Assembly: GCF_902713425.1 (NCBI RefSeq)
Contig: NC_081198.1
Coordinates: 4,152,492 to 4,216,491, forward strand
Source of the DNA: Acipenser ruthenus
Lineage: Eukaryota > Chordata > Actinopteri > Acipenseriformes > Acipenseridae
Length of the DNA stretch: 64,000 nucleotides
Reading direction: 5' to 3'
In this document: in pieces, positions 37,467 through 49,336 of the stretch
Layout: each line of letters begins with the position of its first letter
Numbering within the stretch: position 1 is the first letter of the stretch
Program-made: the position numbers and the translations under genes
Notes under the pieces: model-generated
The model's input: only the letters and a program-made list of their open reading frames with translations
What the model was told of the DNA's origin: nothing
The model's database searches: none

Positions 37467-39340
37467 TGAGTTAGAAAAACTAGGGGAAAAAAATGGAACA
37501 AAGCCCAATAAATAAATACAGCATCTCTACATACTCTACTGAGTGTGAAAGAGACTGTGTTGGGGAACATTAGAGGAGCTGTAGGTGACTCAATGCTTTC
37601 TTATCTTGTTCTATATTGGATTGGTCCAGGAAAGCATTTTGGTCTCTTCAGTCTGTAGAATACTTTTATAATAGGTACTCCCTTGAAGTTTTGAATTCAC
37701 AGTGGATCTTGAACAATGGACTCACCCTGGGAAGACACTTCAGGCTGGTGTTATAAGCAGTCTACAAATATTTGGGAACTACAGACTCACAATTATGGGA
37801 AACTGAGTACAGAGAAATGGGACAGTTTTTTTAATGGTACCTTTAGTTTTTTTGTTTTTCTGTTTCAGAGAAAAGGTACAGTGTATCTTCATTTGAGGCT
37901 AGTTTCACTCCATAGTGGGACCAGTCTTTCTGTATATGAATAACTATAGTTTACCCAGGAGTGGAAGTCAAAAGATAAAATCTATGCTCTTCACTTGTTT
38001 CAAAACTCATTTAAAAGGATTTCTGTTGACACATTGGACCCACTCACAAAACTGTAACATCCCTTTAAAACCTTTTTTTTTAATTACTTTTAATGAATTG
38101 GGTTTGAGAGATGGTTTAAAGTTTATTCATATGCTTCAAAACATTCTTTAAGCCCAGATAATACTTACAAACTTAAATCATTTCCTTAAAGAAAGTGTGA
38201 TTGAAAAGTGGCCATTTAAAACTATTAAACTATTATTATGATAGCCGTTTACTTACATTCAGCCAAATTGAAGTAGCTTAATTTCAAAGTAGATGACAGA
38301 TGTGCATAGCAGGAGAATGCAACAGAAGAGCAGCTCCTGAACTAAAAAAAAACAAAAAAACAAAAAAAAAAACATTTTTTTTGCAATAAGAACCAATAAT
38401 AAAAGGTTTTAAATTACTTATTTTTTTCAATATCATTACTGTTATAATAATATAATGAGCATGTCACCCCAAAGAAACCCTTGTAGTAACCTTTAGCAAC
38501 CATAGCATTTCCTGCAATAGAAACACAACACATTTTAACACAAATATGGTGCAGTGGTCCTGATAATGTACAGTAACCCAGTACTTACATGGTGCCATCA
38601 TACTGCAGTGGGAATCGAGTCATACCATTGTGCCAATACAGTGTACTGTGATATATATTTAATATGCATTATGTTACATGTATACAGTGCTACCCGACAA
38701 GTAGCGTCAATCAATAAACGGGAGAATTTAAAGGAGGTAGAATCCTGGAGACAGCAGGTATATTGTAATCTAGGTTTTCATAAGGAAATCACCTTTACTT
38801 TTATGCATTAAAGGCAGGATATATGAAAACTATGTAAATATTTGTATTTTCCATGGTAAATGCAACATATGGGGGTGTGAGACTGTGGGGTTGCTTTTAG
38901 TCTTTTCCTTTTTTATTTTATTTTAAAAGTTTCTGAACACGGATGTATGGATATAATATTCTGATATTAATAATAACTTCTTTTTTAATGTTAGTGTTAG
39001 AGGTACAAGTCTTCTTCTCTTCAGTGTGCTTATAAATTGAGCTATACATATTTAATAATGAAGATTGTCGATTTGTATTATTTTTGTGGATTAGTATGGT
39101 ACATTGAAGCCACCCTCCTCTTTCTCTCCAGTGTTTGTTTCTGTGTTGCAGTACTTCCAAACACCACTTCCATTCAGTAAATATTGTACTGTATGTAATA
39201 TGTTTTTATTTTTATTTTAAATGTTTTTTTTTGCAGAATTTTGAGTAACCAGACCTGGTACCATTAATCTTACTAAGCCTCTGAAAGGCCACACATTTAA
39301 TTGTGCTGTTTGGTAAAACTCATGTTTGTTGTAAGAGAAA

Positions 39341-39346
39341 AATAAA
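39341..39346 (+). terminator. Distal TAL1 poly(A) signal (AATAAA)
   Basis: AATAAA about 1.9 kb past the stop, giving a 3' untranslated region of a length usual for TAL1. A nearer AATAAATAAATA at 37506 could serve a short isoform. Confidence 0.45.
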
Positions 39347-39369
39347 TCTATCTGTCTATCTATCTATCT

Positions 39370-39433
<64 letters not shown>
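39347..39433. repeat. (CTAT)n(AT)n microsatellite
   Basis: CTAT units turning into a long AT run directly after the distal TAL1 poly(A) signal. Confidence 0.95.
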
Positions 39434-39436
<3 letters not shown>

Positions 39437-39772
39437 AGGTTATATCACAAATAATTTTTATTAAAAAAATAAAATCTTGAGAAAAGTTCCCTTCTCTTCT
39501 CTTTTTCTTCAAATGTTGCAAATCTCAGTTGTTTCAAGTTAGGTGTTTTATATGTAGTTAGTGAAGTGGTGCCCCTTCCCCTTCTATTATTACACTGTGT
39601 AAACTGATCCATTTAAAAACAAAGTAGCCACAATGTAATCTATGTATGTGATATACCTGTACTTTGGCCTTGTTAGTATGCAATTATTTGGATATTTAAG
39701 GGAAAATGTCAATTCATTCCCCAGTTTTCCTCACTCAGACCCCTTTCTTACCAAATATGTTGGTAACCCTGA

Positions 39773-39823
<51 letters not shown>

Positions 39824-40214
39824 TAAATGAGTGTCTGGATATTTTTTATCTGCGGTCAGTTACTATACCAAGTATCTATCAGTGGCCATAGTTCAATTGT
39901 GTAAAAAAAAAACCCAAAAAACCTAGGTACCTAACTTCCTAAATGTGTCCAATAATGAAGATAAAAAATAAAATAAATAATTAAATACAATAATCCTATG
40001 ACTTGTAGAAACAGAAAATCATTTTAACTAACAATTATTCAGACATTCTTGATGGCTCTCTTAAATAGCTGTTAAAGGGGACAGTGCTAACTAATCTAAT
40101 CAAGTCAATTGGATAAGCTGTCAAGGTGTTTATAAAGCTAGTTTAGGGGTGGATTAGTACTGGCTAATAAACAATATGTAGAACTATACTGCTGTGGTAT
40201 ACAAAAGGACAAGA

Positions 40215-40252
40215 GGAAAATCTTTACAGAGGAAACTAATATTACTGGATAA
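40215..40252 (+). promoter_or_regulatory. Candidate Ets/Ets/GATA cluster 3' of TAL1
   Basis: GAGGAAAA at 40213-40220, GAGGAAAC at 40229-40236 and GGATAA at 40247-40252 lie in the same orientation within 40 bp, about 0.9 kb past the TAL1 3' end. The mouse +18/19 stem-cell enhancer of TAL1 is an Ets/Ets/GATA module just 3' of the gene. These short motifs are also frequent by chance in AT-rich sequence. Confidence 0.3.
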
Positions 40253-40274
40253 AAAACTATGGGTATGAAATGAG

Positions 40275-40318
40275 AGTTACAAGCCCTTTTCTTTAACCAC
40301 TGGACCACACAGCCTCCT
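40275..40318 (-). mobile_element. Remnant of a tRNA-like SINE head
   Basis: GTTACAAGCCCTTTTCTTTAACCACTGGACC and the following CACACAGCCTCCT read like the inverted head of the SINE whose tail is seen at about 56166-56290. It is short and old. Confidence 0.4.
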
Positions 40319-40983
40319 GTGTGTTAGTTGCTTCACTGCGAAACAGTGATATCTAGTGGTGTCTGAAAGGAACTGAAATCTACTGAAAGAGCAGGCAAAA
40401 TGAGCCTACAAATGCACACCAGCATGAAATCTACAAATAAAGCCAATGCATTGCAACTCTACCAGAGCTATCAGTGTGCAACTGTGTGAGTATACTGCAT
40501 TGCTTATATAAAATATTACACTTGGAAAAAAAAAGGAAATATAATATTGCAATTGATTAATCTACATACTATAATATTAATTATGATACCTTATATGTAC
40601 ATAATACTATGTCTACAAGCACTGTGAATATTGGACATATGTATATTAATAAATAAATATTTAAAAGGTGCCATGCTTCAGTGCAGATTATATTATACTA
40701 GAGTTATGATTATGTGAGCAACAGTCTGACACAAACTCGTTGTGTGCTAATAAACCAGGGGCATCAAAAAGCAATCTATATTCCCCACCACTCTCAGGCC
40801 CCAGAGGAGGTGTGTAGCTGTGAGAGACTCTGTTCCCAACCCTCCCTCTCCCCCATTCTCTCTTCATTACCATGGAGAGCCAGTGAGAGCCGCTGATACC
40901 CATCAACCAGCCTTTCACTCCAGTCCAGAAGACACTGATACAGAACCCCCCAGGGAGGGGATGACGCTCGACGCTCGACCCTC

Positions 40984-41116
40984 GAGGGGGGGGGGGGTTG
41001 GGGGCAGAGAGTGTAGAAGGTAGGGAAGTGAAATTGAGGGTGAAAGGGAGTGAGAGAAAATAAAGGGAAGGGAGGGAAGACTGAGACAGGGAGAAAGGGA
41101 GAAAGGCGAGTGAGAG
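40984..41116. repeat. G-run followed by a long purine tract
   Basis: Roughly ten G then TTGGGGG is followed by about 85 nt that are almost all A/G on the plus strand. Such tracts can adopt G-quadruplex or triplex forms. The open frame on the other strand is a compositional artefact. Confidence 0.7.
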
Positions 41117-42949
41117 ACGATACATAATAACATTTAATTACTGATCAATAATCCATTTCAAATGTATTTCTTTATTGACATTGTTTATGGTTGCAGTGTA
41201 CCGATATGCCCTGTCAATCACAGACTAGGCGATATGTCGGGGTGGGGATATATTTTAATTCCACTGGCCGCCTGCAGAGCGGGTGCAGTCCTACGCGGTA
41301 GGGCGTACCTGTTCCCACCGCCGGAGTGACAAACTGAAACATCACATTCACACCGTGTCCCCGGGGACGCACTGCCCTCTGCAGCAGCAGCAGATTAGAT
41401 CACGGCTCTCACGCAATTACTAGTCGGTTAACATAGGGAGGACGTGCCAGGTTTGGGATGAGGTTCTTGTTAATACGTTTTTCACTTTCGGACTGTATTG
41501 CTCTCTTAGTTTTATTAGCAAAATATTCTAGCACCTGCAGAATCTTGGCCAAAACTGCTGATTACAATTAGTGTAGTGTTAACAGCATCTATGCTTGGTA
41601 TTATGTATATAGAATATGTGTGACATACCGGTAATAATAATAATTACAAAATATTTAAAAACAAACAAACAAACAAAAAAAAACTTTCTGAATATCAGTT
41701 CTATATTTTATTTAACATCGTGTAATTAAAGAAACTACAAAATGACCTGGCAAAAGTCTACCGGAAGCCATAATAGTACTGTAGTACAGAATTTCAAAAT
41801 GTAACATTATATATATATTATTACTCCCATTAATAATGTAAAAAATGTCAATTCCAAGTTTCATTATAACATTAAAAGCGGTTTTCCAGATATATGCAAA
41901 CATGTATGTGTAGTACAGACAGTACAGACAGACTGTACAGACAGACCCATATATCTCTAGAATCTAGTTAGACAGATATTTAGAGATTCTTTTCAGAGAG
42001 ACAGATAGATATAGCTATGCTTTTTAGGCAGACAGAGACATCTTTTTATGCAGACAGAAACCACCTCTTATATGAAGTGAATCAGTCACCGTATGAAGAT
42101 CAACATTGGCAAACATTGACAGTACCGATCAGAAACCAGTCCACCTGACAAAAGTAGGAGTTGGGCTAATGAAAATACCAATGGGATCAACCTGGGACAA
42201 GAAGCAAATAAAATTCCCATCGACGGGACCCAAGCATTGCTGGAGAATGTCCCATCACTATCTGTGAGTAAATCAGAGTGCAGTCCCCATAGACCACCAT
42301 GAAGATATGGAAGGGGGCTGTTAATTTGCTCAGCAGAATGTGGGAAAACAATACTGAGTCAGGGCCCACGTCCTTCATTCACAGGCATTTCAATTAATTT
42401 CTCCCCAGAGTGGAGAAGGGGGTTGCTCTCTACAGACCTACCCCATTCACCAGCGCTAATGAAGCCCTGTCACCAAACCACTGCTTGCCTGTGAACTTCC
42501 ATATAGGCAGTATCGTAGAGGCAAAGAGCAAAGCAATCTCCTCCTCGGGGGAATACAGCCCCTTTTTAATCTGCAATTGCCACTCCGAGTTCAGAAGGAT
42601 TAGCAGCTCGGCGGAATACAGTAATAGATTATGAATAGACTATTGTAGTGGTTCTGTCACTGACTGGGATCTCTGGATGGAATTCAACAAATAGTTTTGG
42701 GTTTGTAATAGGGACAGGTTAACGATGGGTTATATTCAATAATAAAAAGAGACTGTCGACTCTCTGTGAGTAATGTGCTACTTAACCTTTTCAAATAAAT
42801 ACATTCATTAAGCAGGCTCTAATTATCTGTTATAACCATGGTAACTAATGGCAGACAGGAATAGCAATTCATTCAAATTAAGGCGAGCACAGTGATTTTC
42901 TTTCTTTACTAGGGGGATCTAATTGTTTTTAAATGTTCCTAGTGTTTTA

Positions 42950-43390
42950 GATACCTTTCTCTTGGCTGAAGATATTTAACTCTTTTAACTCATCCTCGTA
43001 TCTCATGCCATTGTGTCCTGGGATTGTTGAACTACACCTTCTCAACTGGAATAGTGCCTTTTTTTTTGTAGTGAGGCGACCAAAACTGGACACAGTATTC
43101 TAGGTGGGGTCTGACAAGAGCATTGTACAGTCTGAACGTAACCAGACTCGCATTCCACACGCTCATCAATGTAACATTTTATTTGCCCATTTAATTTCCA
43201 CATTGGTGAAGTACTTTTAAAGATGAGTCCACTATAACCCCCGAGATCCTTTAAAAAACATCTTCGTTCCCTTTTTCCATCCCGTTGATTTGATCCTACT
43301 ACCATATGCCTCCCGCCCATCATTTCACTCCCTTTCCCAGCCTTTATCACCACAGTAACATATCCAAGAAGAATAATAGTTAATAACACA
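42950..43390. repeat. Dispersed-repeat-like segment, family not named
   Basis: Contains GTAGTGAGGCGACCAAAACT and CACAGTATTCTAGGTGGGGT phrases that I recall from high-copy vertebrate repeats. No coding frame and no terminal structure were identified. Confidence 0.4.
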
Positions 43391-43725
43391 ATACGATCAA
43401 CTTTTTTTTATTTTTTACAAGAAACATTGCACTGCAAATTCATAGGAACAAGCCAGGCTACCATGTAAACATCCTGACAGAATACGCAAAGCAGCCTGAT
43501 CTGTAAATGATTATTAACCAGCTCTTTATTTGTGTGGGGGTGTGTCAGCTGGAGAGCTTTGCTGGGAGTCCAAGGTTCTATATTAACCACAATAGGAACG
43601 CAGGTATGAGAACAGGTTACAGAGCTGGACACTGTGCACCTTGCCTTGCTTGGGAAAGCATCAGTTTTAGATAGTCAGTAAAGAGCCCTGCTGTTTATTT
43701 ATTGCTTTTTCATTTTTTGTATACA

Positions 43726-46700
43726 ATGCAGAAGACTTCAGTTGCGTTGCTCTGCCTTCTCTTTGGAGCAGCTGTGGCACAACATGGTAAGAAATCATTT
43801 TCTGCACCTAATGTATCCTTATTGAAGAATAACAAAGGATTTGGGTTTGCTGGGATACGGGGATCCGTTTAATATTGTCATCTCTACTTTAAAATATGCA
43901 CAATATTTTAATGTGCAAGCAATCCCACAAGTAAAATGGTACCCTGAAATGTTCTATTTTTTCTATGAAAACAGTGCAACTAGGGATGGAGAGACTGCTT
44001 ACTAAACTTCTCCCTGAATAGATAATCTTATACAATAAGCGTTGAGATAGCTGGCATCGAATAGCTTTTTCATATTCTGCAGTCCTGAGTGAATATTTTT
44101 TTTACTGGATCTCATTTTGGAATCTGACTTGCATTCATTCAAATCCAGTGGATCGCAGTGCTAAGCAGATGCAGAGCATGATCTCCGATATCAGCTGTTA
44201 AATACACATCTAAACATACTTCCAAACACTGTACATGTTATATAAACACAATTCTCCCAGAGTGTTGGTACTGTACAGTACTGTGGTTATTTCCCTCATG
44301 AGGATAGCTGTAAACAACCCACCCCATGCCTTCAGGGTCTCATTTGGCTGTCCTCAATCATGGAAAAACTATAGTCCTCTATGAACACTCATGAAGTATC
44401 CTCCTCTTAGGTCTCCTTTTTAAGAATATGCTAAATATTTTAATGAGCAATCCGTCTCAGAAGTGCATTGGTACCTGAAATATCAATTTGCTTCAAAAGC
44501 TGAATGATTTGGTGGAGCAGTTGTTGTCTGTTTTAGTAAGAGGTTATAAATGAGACCTTCAAGCTTTGTTACAGCTCAGAAAAACAGAAACAAAACTGGG
44601 TCTTTTTTCCTGATGGTGTTTTGTTGTACAGAAATATCTATTAAGCAGATATTTTCAGGTTTTTAGAAAGAAAAATCTCAGTTGTGTTTCACACAACCTA
44701 TAGAAATGACAAAATATTAGTGAAATAATACACATGTAGGCCACACCTATCGACTTATTCACTTTTTTACATAACACATTAAAACAGCCTAATGCTTAAA
44801 AAAGTAATCAAGGAAAGGACGCTGCAGGGCTCCTGAGTTTCGCATCCGGTAAAGGCGCTCCGCATGGAGTCCAGGCTATTCCACTGCCGACCGTGGATGA
44901 GAGTTCTCAGGGGACGGCGCACAGTTGGCTGAGCGCCACCTGGGGGGGGAGGGCTTATGTCGGCCAGGGTGTCCTCGGCTCACCGTGCACCAGCGACCCC
45001 TGTGGTCTGGCCGGGCGCCTGTGGGCTTGCCTGTAAGCTGCCCAGAGCTGCGCTGTCCTCCGATGCTGTAGCTCTGGGTTGGCTGCATGGCGGGCCTGCA
45101 GAGTGAAAAGAAGTGGTCGGCTGACGGTGTGTTCATCTTCGCCACTCCTGAGTCAGCGCAAGGGTGGTAGTGGTGAGGTGAGCCTAAAATACAATTGGAT
45201 ATTTCAAATTGGGAGAAAAACGGGGTAAAATCAATTGGCAACTACTAAATTTAAAAAAAGGGGACGCTGTTACAATTAGATTCAGTATTTAATTAGAGTT
45301 GAGATTAAAGTACATAGAGCTAACTAAGTTATTCCAATCAATCCTACTGGCATTTCATATGTCTGGCATATTCCTCCATAAAATGTTCACACATCATGGT
45401 AAAATTGTATTTTTTTTTCACATTAATATTATTTAACAAATGTGAGTGCCATCTTTAAACCGTATTTTAATATTTACAACTGAAGTTGTTTAAAGATGGT
45501 GCTCACTTTATAATAAATGATCTTAAAATGAGCAACATCACACAAGTGGATTAGGATATCGATATCGTAGAAAAATAAGAACGTGGCAAAAAATAAATAA
45601 AAATAAAAACAGTTGATTTCTTCAAATGAATCCCATGGTAGTTCCATTAAAAGAGAAACAAATTTCATAATAAATATTTCATTTTTGCCATCACTTGTTG
45701 GCAAAATTCCCATCTTCTAAAGCCTTTTCCATTAATCTTTACCAATCTTAAAGGAAGATTTTCAACAGTGTAGTCATACCTCCGGCGTCAGTGTCTTTCT
45801 TGATTGTTTAGGCAAGACTAGCCCCCAGAGGGTGCTGCAGCCCTGGCTGACCGGGATCATTGCGGTAGTGGTCTTCCTCTTCCTCGTCTTCATCGCCTTC
45901 CTCGTCAACAAAGTTTGGTGTGAGGAGCGCAGGTGAGTTGTGCACAACGCGTTCTATTTACTGTATTGCTAGGAGCATTCTGGAAACGTGGTGTATTAGC
46001 TACACTGTATTGTTTTTGTTTGATATTGGAAACTTCTAGAATTTCTGTATAATAGATCTCTTTTTGTATAAGAGATGTTTTGGGCCAGAGTACCATGAGG
46101 CTGCTCAAACTGTATACCACTATTAAGATATACAATATCATGTAAAGAAATCGATACATGAATCTTTAGCTGTCTTGTCCATTGTGTGTGTGTGTGTGTA
46201 ACAGGTTGCTAGGACCTATAAAACACAATTTCTGAACAAGAGAATTCGACCTATCAGTGCTCTTCCATTTCACAGTAGTTTCACACTCTTAGGCCAGGTC
46301 TTAGGATCGCAGTGATTCAGCATCAACAGTATGACTAAGTAACCCATTCTAAGCGCAATCTCACTTGTGTTTTGTACAACCACCAGTGAGAAGACCAAAA
46401 CATCCATGTTTAAGTTTAAAAAGATTGTCTTTTCTAAAACAGCCGCAGTAAGCATGTTCTTTTACTTTCCAGTGAGGAGGCCGATCCACAGCATGTGAAA
46501 GTACATGACTATGTGTTGACCAACGGCTCCAACTCTGAACTCGTCCTGGATGCAGTCAGGTGAGAGACTGATGTTTTTAAAATCTCCATGGCAGGAGACT
46601 TTGAGTTTATTCCTTTTAGTCTCCTGGTTACATACTCTCTTCAGCCATTAGTGAAGCATTTGTGTGTAAATTGGAGGAAGTAATAAATACCTGACTGATA

Positions 46701-47807
46701 AGAAGATCATTTACAGACTAATGCTTAAAAAAGTAAACTAAAGCTACACTGTTGTTTGAATTTGCACTTATAGTTAATATCAAATTAGGGTCGATGTTAA
46801 AGTGCTTAGAGCTAATAATTTAATTCTAGTAATATTACCTAATATTATAAAGGTTTCGCACAAGATAGTAAATGTGCTTTTGATTTTTAAATAGCATTTA
46901 TAAAGGGACAAGGGTCGAAGAATGGAAACATTTCCTATGCAAGTTGGCTTACCATTAATTGAACTATCATAGGGTATATGTTCAGAAATGAACTTTTTCT
47001 ATTGCCACATTCTTATTGTTTTTCTTTTATGTGAATCCAGTCCTACGTATGCTCATTTGTGCAATTTTGCTCAATTGAAGGTCATTTTTTCTACTGCATC
47101 CTTTTTTTTTTTGAAGTGAGCACCACCTTTTACCTCAGTCTTCAGTATGTGGATTAGCATTAGGTGATGTGATCAATATTTAAAGGCGGTACTGTTTAAA
47201 GATAATGCACACATTTAAAAAAAAACAAAAAAACTGAAAGTAGAAAAATGTGCTTAAAATTAGCAAAAATGTCATAGAGAATAAGGGTGTGGCAACAGAC
47301 AAGTTAATTTCTGCAAATATACCTCATGGTAGATCCATTAAACAACTTCTATAGTAAACATTTCATTTTTGGCCTTCACTTTTAGACCCGTCATTACTGA
47401 CCGCTTCTTGAAGATATTTCATTGCTGCAGTTCCAGCGTGCCCTCGAATTTCACTTTAAGAGGTCACGTGAAGGAACGACGTTGAAAATACGGGAGTCAG
47501 AGGAAACGCAGTGATTGGTAAAGCGATTGAAAGCCAAAGCTTCTGGGAGTTTGTTCTTTTAAAACTTCCAGACTCCCAACAGTAATTCCTCCAGAACCCA
47601 ATCACTACTTCTCCAATGACCCCTCTGCTGATGTATGCCATGCTCAGCTCATCAGACTGATAGCTCTTGTGTGGTGGGGGGTAGATGTTACTGACACACT
47701 CATTAACGAAGAAACGGTTTGTGTGTTTCAGGTCCAAGGAGCATGAGGGTGCCTACGAAAATGTAGGAATGGACCAAGAGTGCAAAGTAACCACAACAGC
47801 CATGTAG
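43726..47807 (+). CDS. pdzk1ip1: PDZK1-interacting protein 1 (MAP17)
   Basis: Four exons, 43726-43786, 45812-45932, 46473-46559 and 47732-47807, join in phase to 114 residues, exactly the human length. Exon 1 is a signal-peptide-like segment ([20 protein letters not shown]). Exon 2 carries [20 protein letters not shown], the single membrane helix, then [10 protein letters not shown], matching the conserved VNHFWCQEE of mammals. Exon 4 has [10 protein letters not shown], matching HENAYENV, and ends TTAM, a class I-like PDZ ligand where human ends STPM. The protein is a small membrane partner of PDZ scaffolds and of SGLT2 in kidney (family knowledge). Its place 3' of TAL1 is as in mammals. Confidence 0.95.
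44825..45261 (+). mobile_element. Second SINE family (GGCTCCYGAGT head) in PDZK1IP1 intron 1
   Basis: Flanked by an 8-bp direct repeat GGACGCTG (44817-44824 and 45262-45269). It begins GGGCTCCTGAG, has a G+C-rich body and ends GGGAGAAAAACGGGGTAAAA then a short A-rich tail. The B-box part GGTTCGAGTCC has been shortened here compared with the inverted copy at 57911-58365. Confidence 0.75.
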
Positions 47808-48159
47808 GAATCTCTCGGCTCTGATGTGCCTTTTAAAACACTCATCCCTTACAGTGTGGTGGAGACAGTATGAGATACAGCGCTCGTGTCCTCTGCAGTT
47901 CAATGAAAAGATTGTTTGATATCTGTATGGTTTGATGGCCTTTATACTCTAACGTGAACATACATGTTCTATTGGAACATATGACATATATAATAGATGC
48001 TCTACACTGAGAATATAATCTTTATCAGCTGTTCTCTCAGTGATATTCTTTTTAATGCTCAACACCTTAGCAAAATTAATGTTATAAAGTATTAAAAATG
48101 TTCTAGATTATTGCCTTCATCAGTGTCAATTTTATGTTATACAAAGGTAATAAGAAAGG

Positions 48160-48375
48160 CGTCGATTTGATTAGCCTATACTCAGGATAAGCCACAGCTG
48201 GATTGTATTTGAGCATTTTACAGCACAGGTGAATTACCCTGGATTGCATCACCATCTAACCCTGGTTATTCTAGGAATAACCTTTAAAAATAGGCTGTTT
48301 ATTAGGATTCACTAGTACTATTAAAATTCTCTAATAAAACCCAGGTTTGGGTTAATCCAGCACGGTTTAAAATCA
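48160..48375. mobile_element. Foldback MITE-like element, fullest copy of its family
   Basis: The left arm GGATAAGCCACAGCTGGATT and the right arm, whose reverse complement reads GGATTAACCCAAACCTGGGT, enclose about 130 nt. TTTGAGCATTTTA on the left pairs imperfectly with TAAAATTCTCTAAT on the right. Partial copies lie at 2797-2885 and 35845-35985. Confidence 0.6.
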
Positions 48376-48525
48376 AATCAACCCCTAAGTGAAGTATTCA
48401 AATTAATGAAGTAGTGCAGTTAAAAAATGAACCGTGATGTTTAATAAATAATGAATGGATGTCTTTCACAGTACTTTGAGCCCTGCGGTTTTTGACATTT
48501 GCTGTTCTGGTTACCAATACACATT

Positions 48526-48531
48526 AATAAA
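48526..48531 (+). terminator. Candidate PDZK1IP1 poly(A) signal (AATAAA)
   Basis: AATAAA about 720 nt past the stop; another lies near 48440. Which is used cannot be told from sequence. Confidence 0.35.
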
Positions 48532-49064
48532 TAACTTATTTGTTTGTCAGCTTTTTAACTCACCTCTACTTACAACTGGGAGCAAAACAAAAGTACCATA
48601 CTATACGTGAAAGGAGATTACAGCAGCAGCCATTTGTCTCTGAGGCCAAAATGAATTAGAATTTGCAAACCGAGTTTGGTGGTTACCGTGCCTGGCTGTA
48701 ATCCAACGGGACTTTAAAGGAGTGCTCACTAAGGTTTTAAAGTCCATGTTCTTATTAGCACTGGTAATATCCCCAATCCTCCTTTTCCTCCGAAAAGATT
48801 AAATGGTGTACATTTTGTGAGACCTGTGATGTATACGGAGTCAGTTAGTAGACCTGTCTCTCACTTTTGTAGTTACAAACCCATGTAAGAAGTGGGCTTT
48901 TTAAATGCAGCACTGCTAATTGAGTTATAATGGGGAGGGGGGGTAATAGTCAAAGGCAAGAAAAAAAAAAAGATAAAATATTGCCCTAATTTTCAAATGA
49001 AAACCATATTAAACATAACTGATTTGTTCACAAGGTAATGAACAAACAGCCCTCCTGTCTCCCC

Positions 49065-49084
49065 TTATCTACGGATTACACCTG
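49065..49084 (-). promoter_or_regulatory. Composite E-box-N9-GATA site, candidate TAL1-complex enhancer
   Basis: On the minus strand CAGGTG (49084-49079) is followed by exactly nine bases and then GATAA (49069-49065). This is the spacing selected by the TAL1/E2A/LMO2/LDB1/GATA1 complex. It lies about 1.26 kb past the PDZK1IP1 stop. A second CAGGTG at 49248-49253 has an inverted GATA at 49259-49262. Mouse TAL1 has its +40 erythroid enhancer, built on GATA/E-box motifs, just beyond Map17. Confidence 0.5.
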
Positions 49085-49315
49085 CTGGAGACAGACTGTG
49101 TGAATCACAGAGAACTCATAGGCTCCGCAGAGACCAACAGCATAAACTCTGATTAAACAAACTCAAGCCAGATTACGAACACTGAGCTGCTCTGGGATGC
49201 ACAGAGGAACTAATGTGGCTTCATGCTAAATTAATGAGTTAGAAAGGCAGGTGTAAAATATCTGGGTTCTAAGGTTATACTGGTATGACACGGTCTTTCA
49301 GCAACTGCTAATGGT

Positions 49316-49336
49316 GGGGGGGGGGGGGGGGGGGGG
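49316..49336. repeat. Poly(G) run
   Basis: About 20 consecutive G, then AAAC and ACAC units. Confidence 0.95.

Larger units (their letters stand above)
39434..43725. other. Intergenic between TAL1 and PDZK1IP1
   Basis: No exon was recognised. The stretch holds an ATT tract (39775-39823), a possible SINE remnant (40275-40318), a G-run and purine tract (40984-41116), and a G+C-rich non-repetitive block (about 41235-41420). A degenerate CAGA repeat (41910-42060), a non-repetitive block (about 42060-42650) and a repeat-like segment (about 42950-43390) follow. In mammals this interval carries TAL1 enhancers. Confidence 0.6.

Noticed and set aside
40688-41125. Minus-strand frame of 145 residues
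   Set aside because: Leucine/serine/proline-rich because it reads the pyrimidine complement of a purine tract; no homologous domain and no exon signals.
45822-45842. CTCF-like motif CCCCAGAGGGTGCTGCAG in PDZK1IP1 exon 2
   Set aside because: It lies in coding sequence whose residues are explained by the protein, and it departs from the core at one key base.
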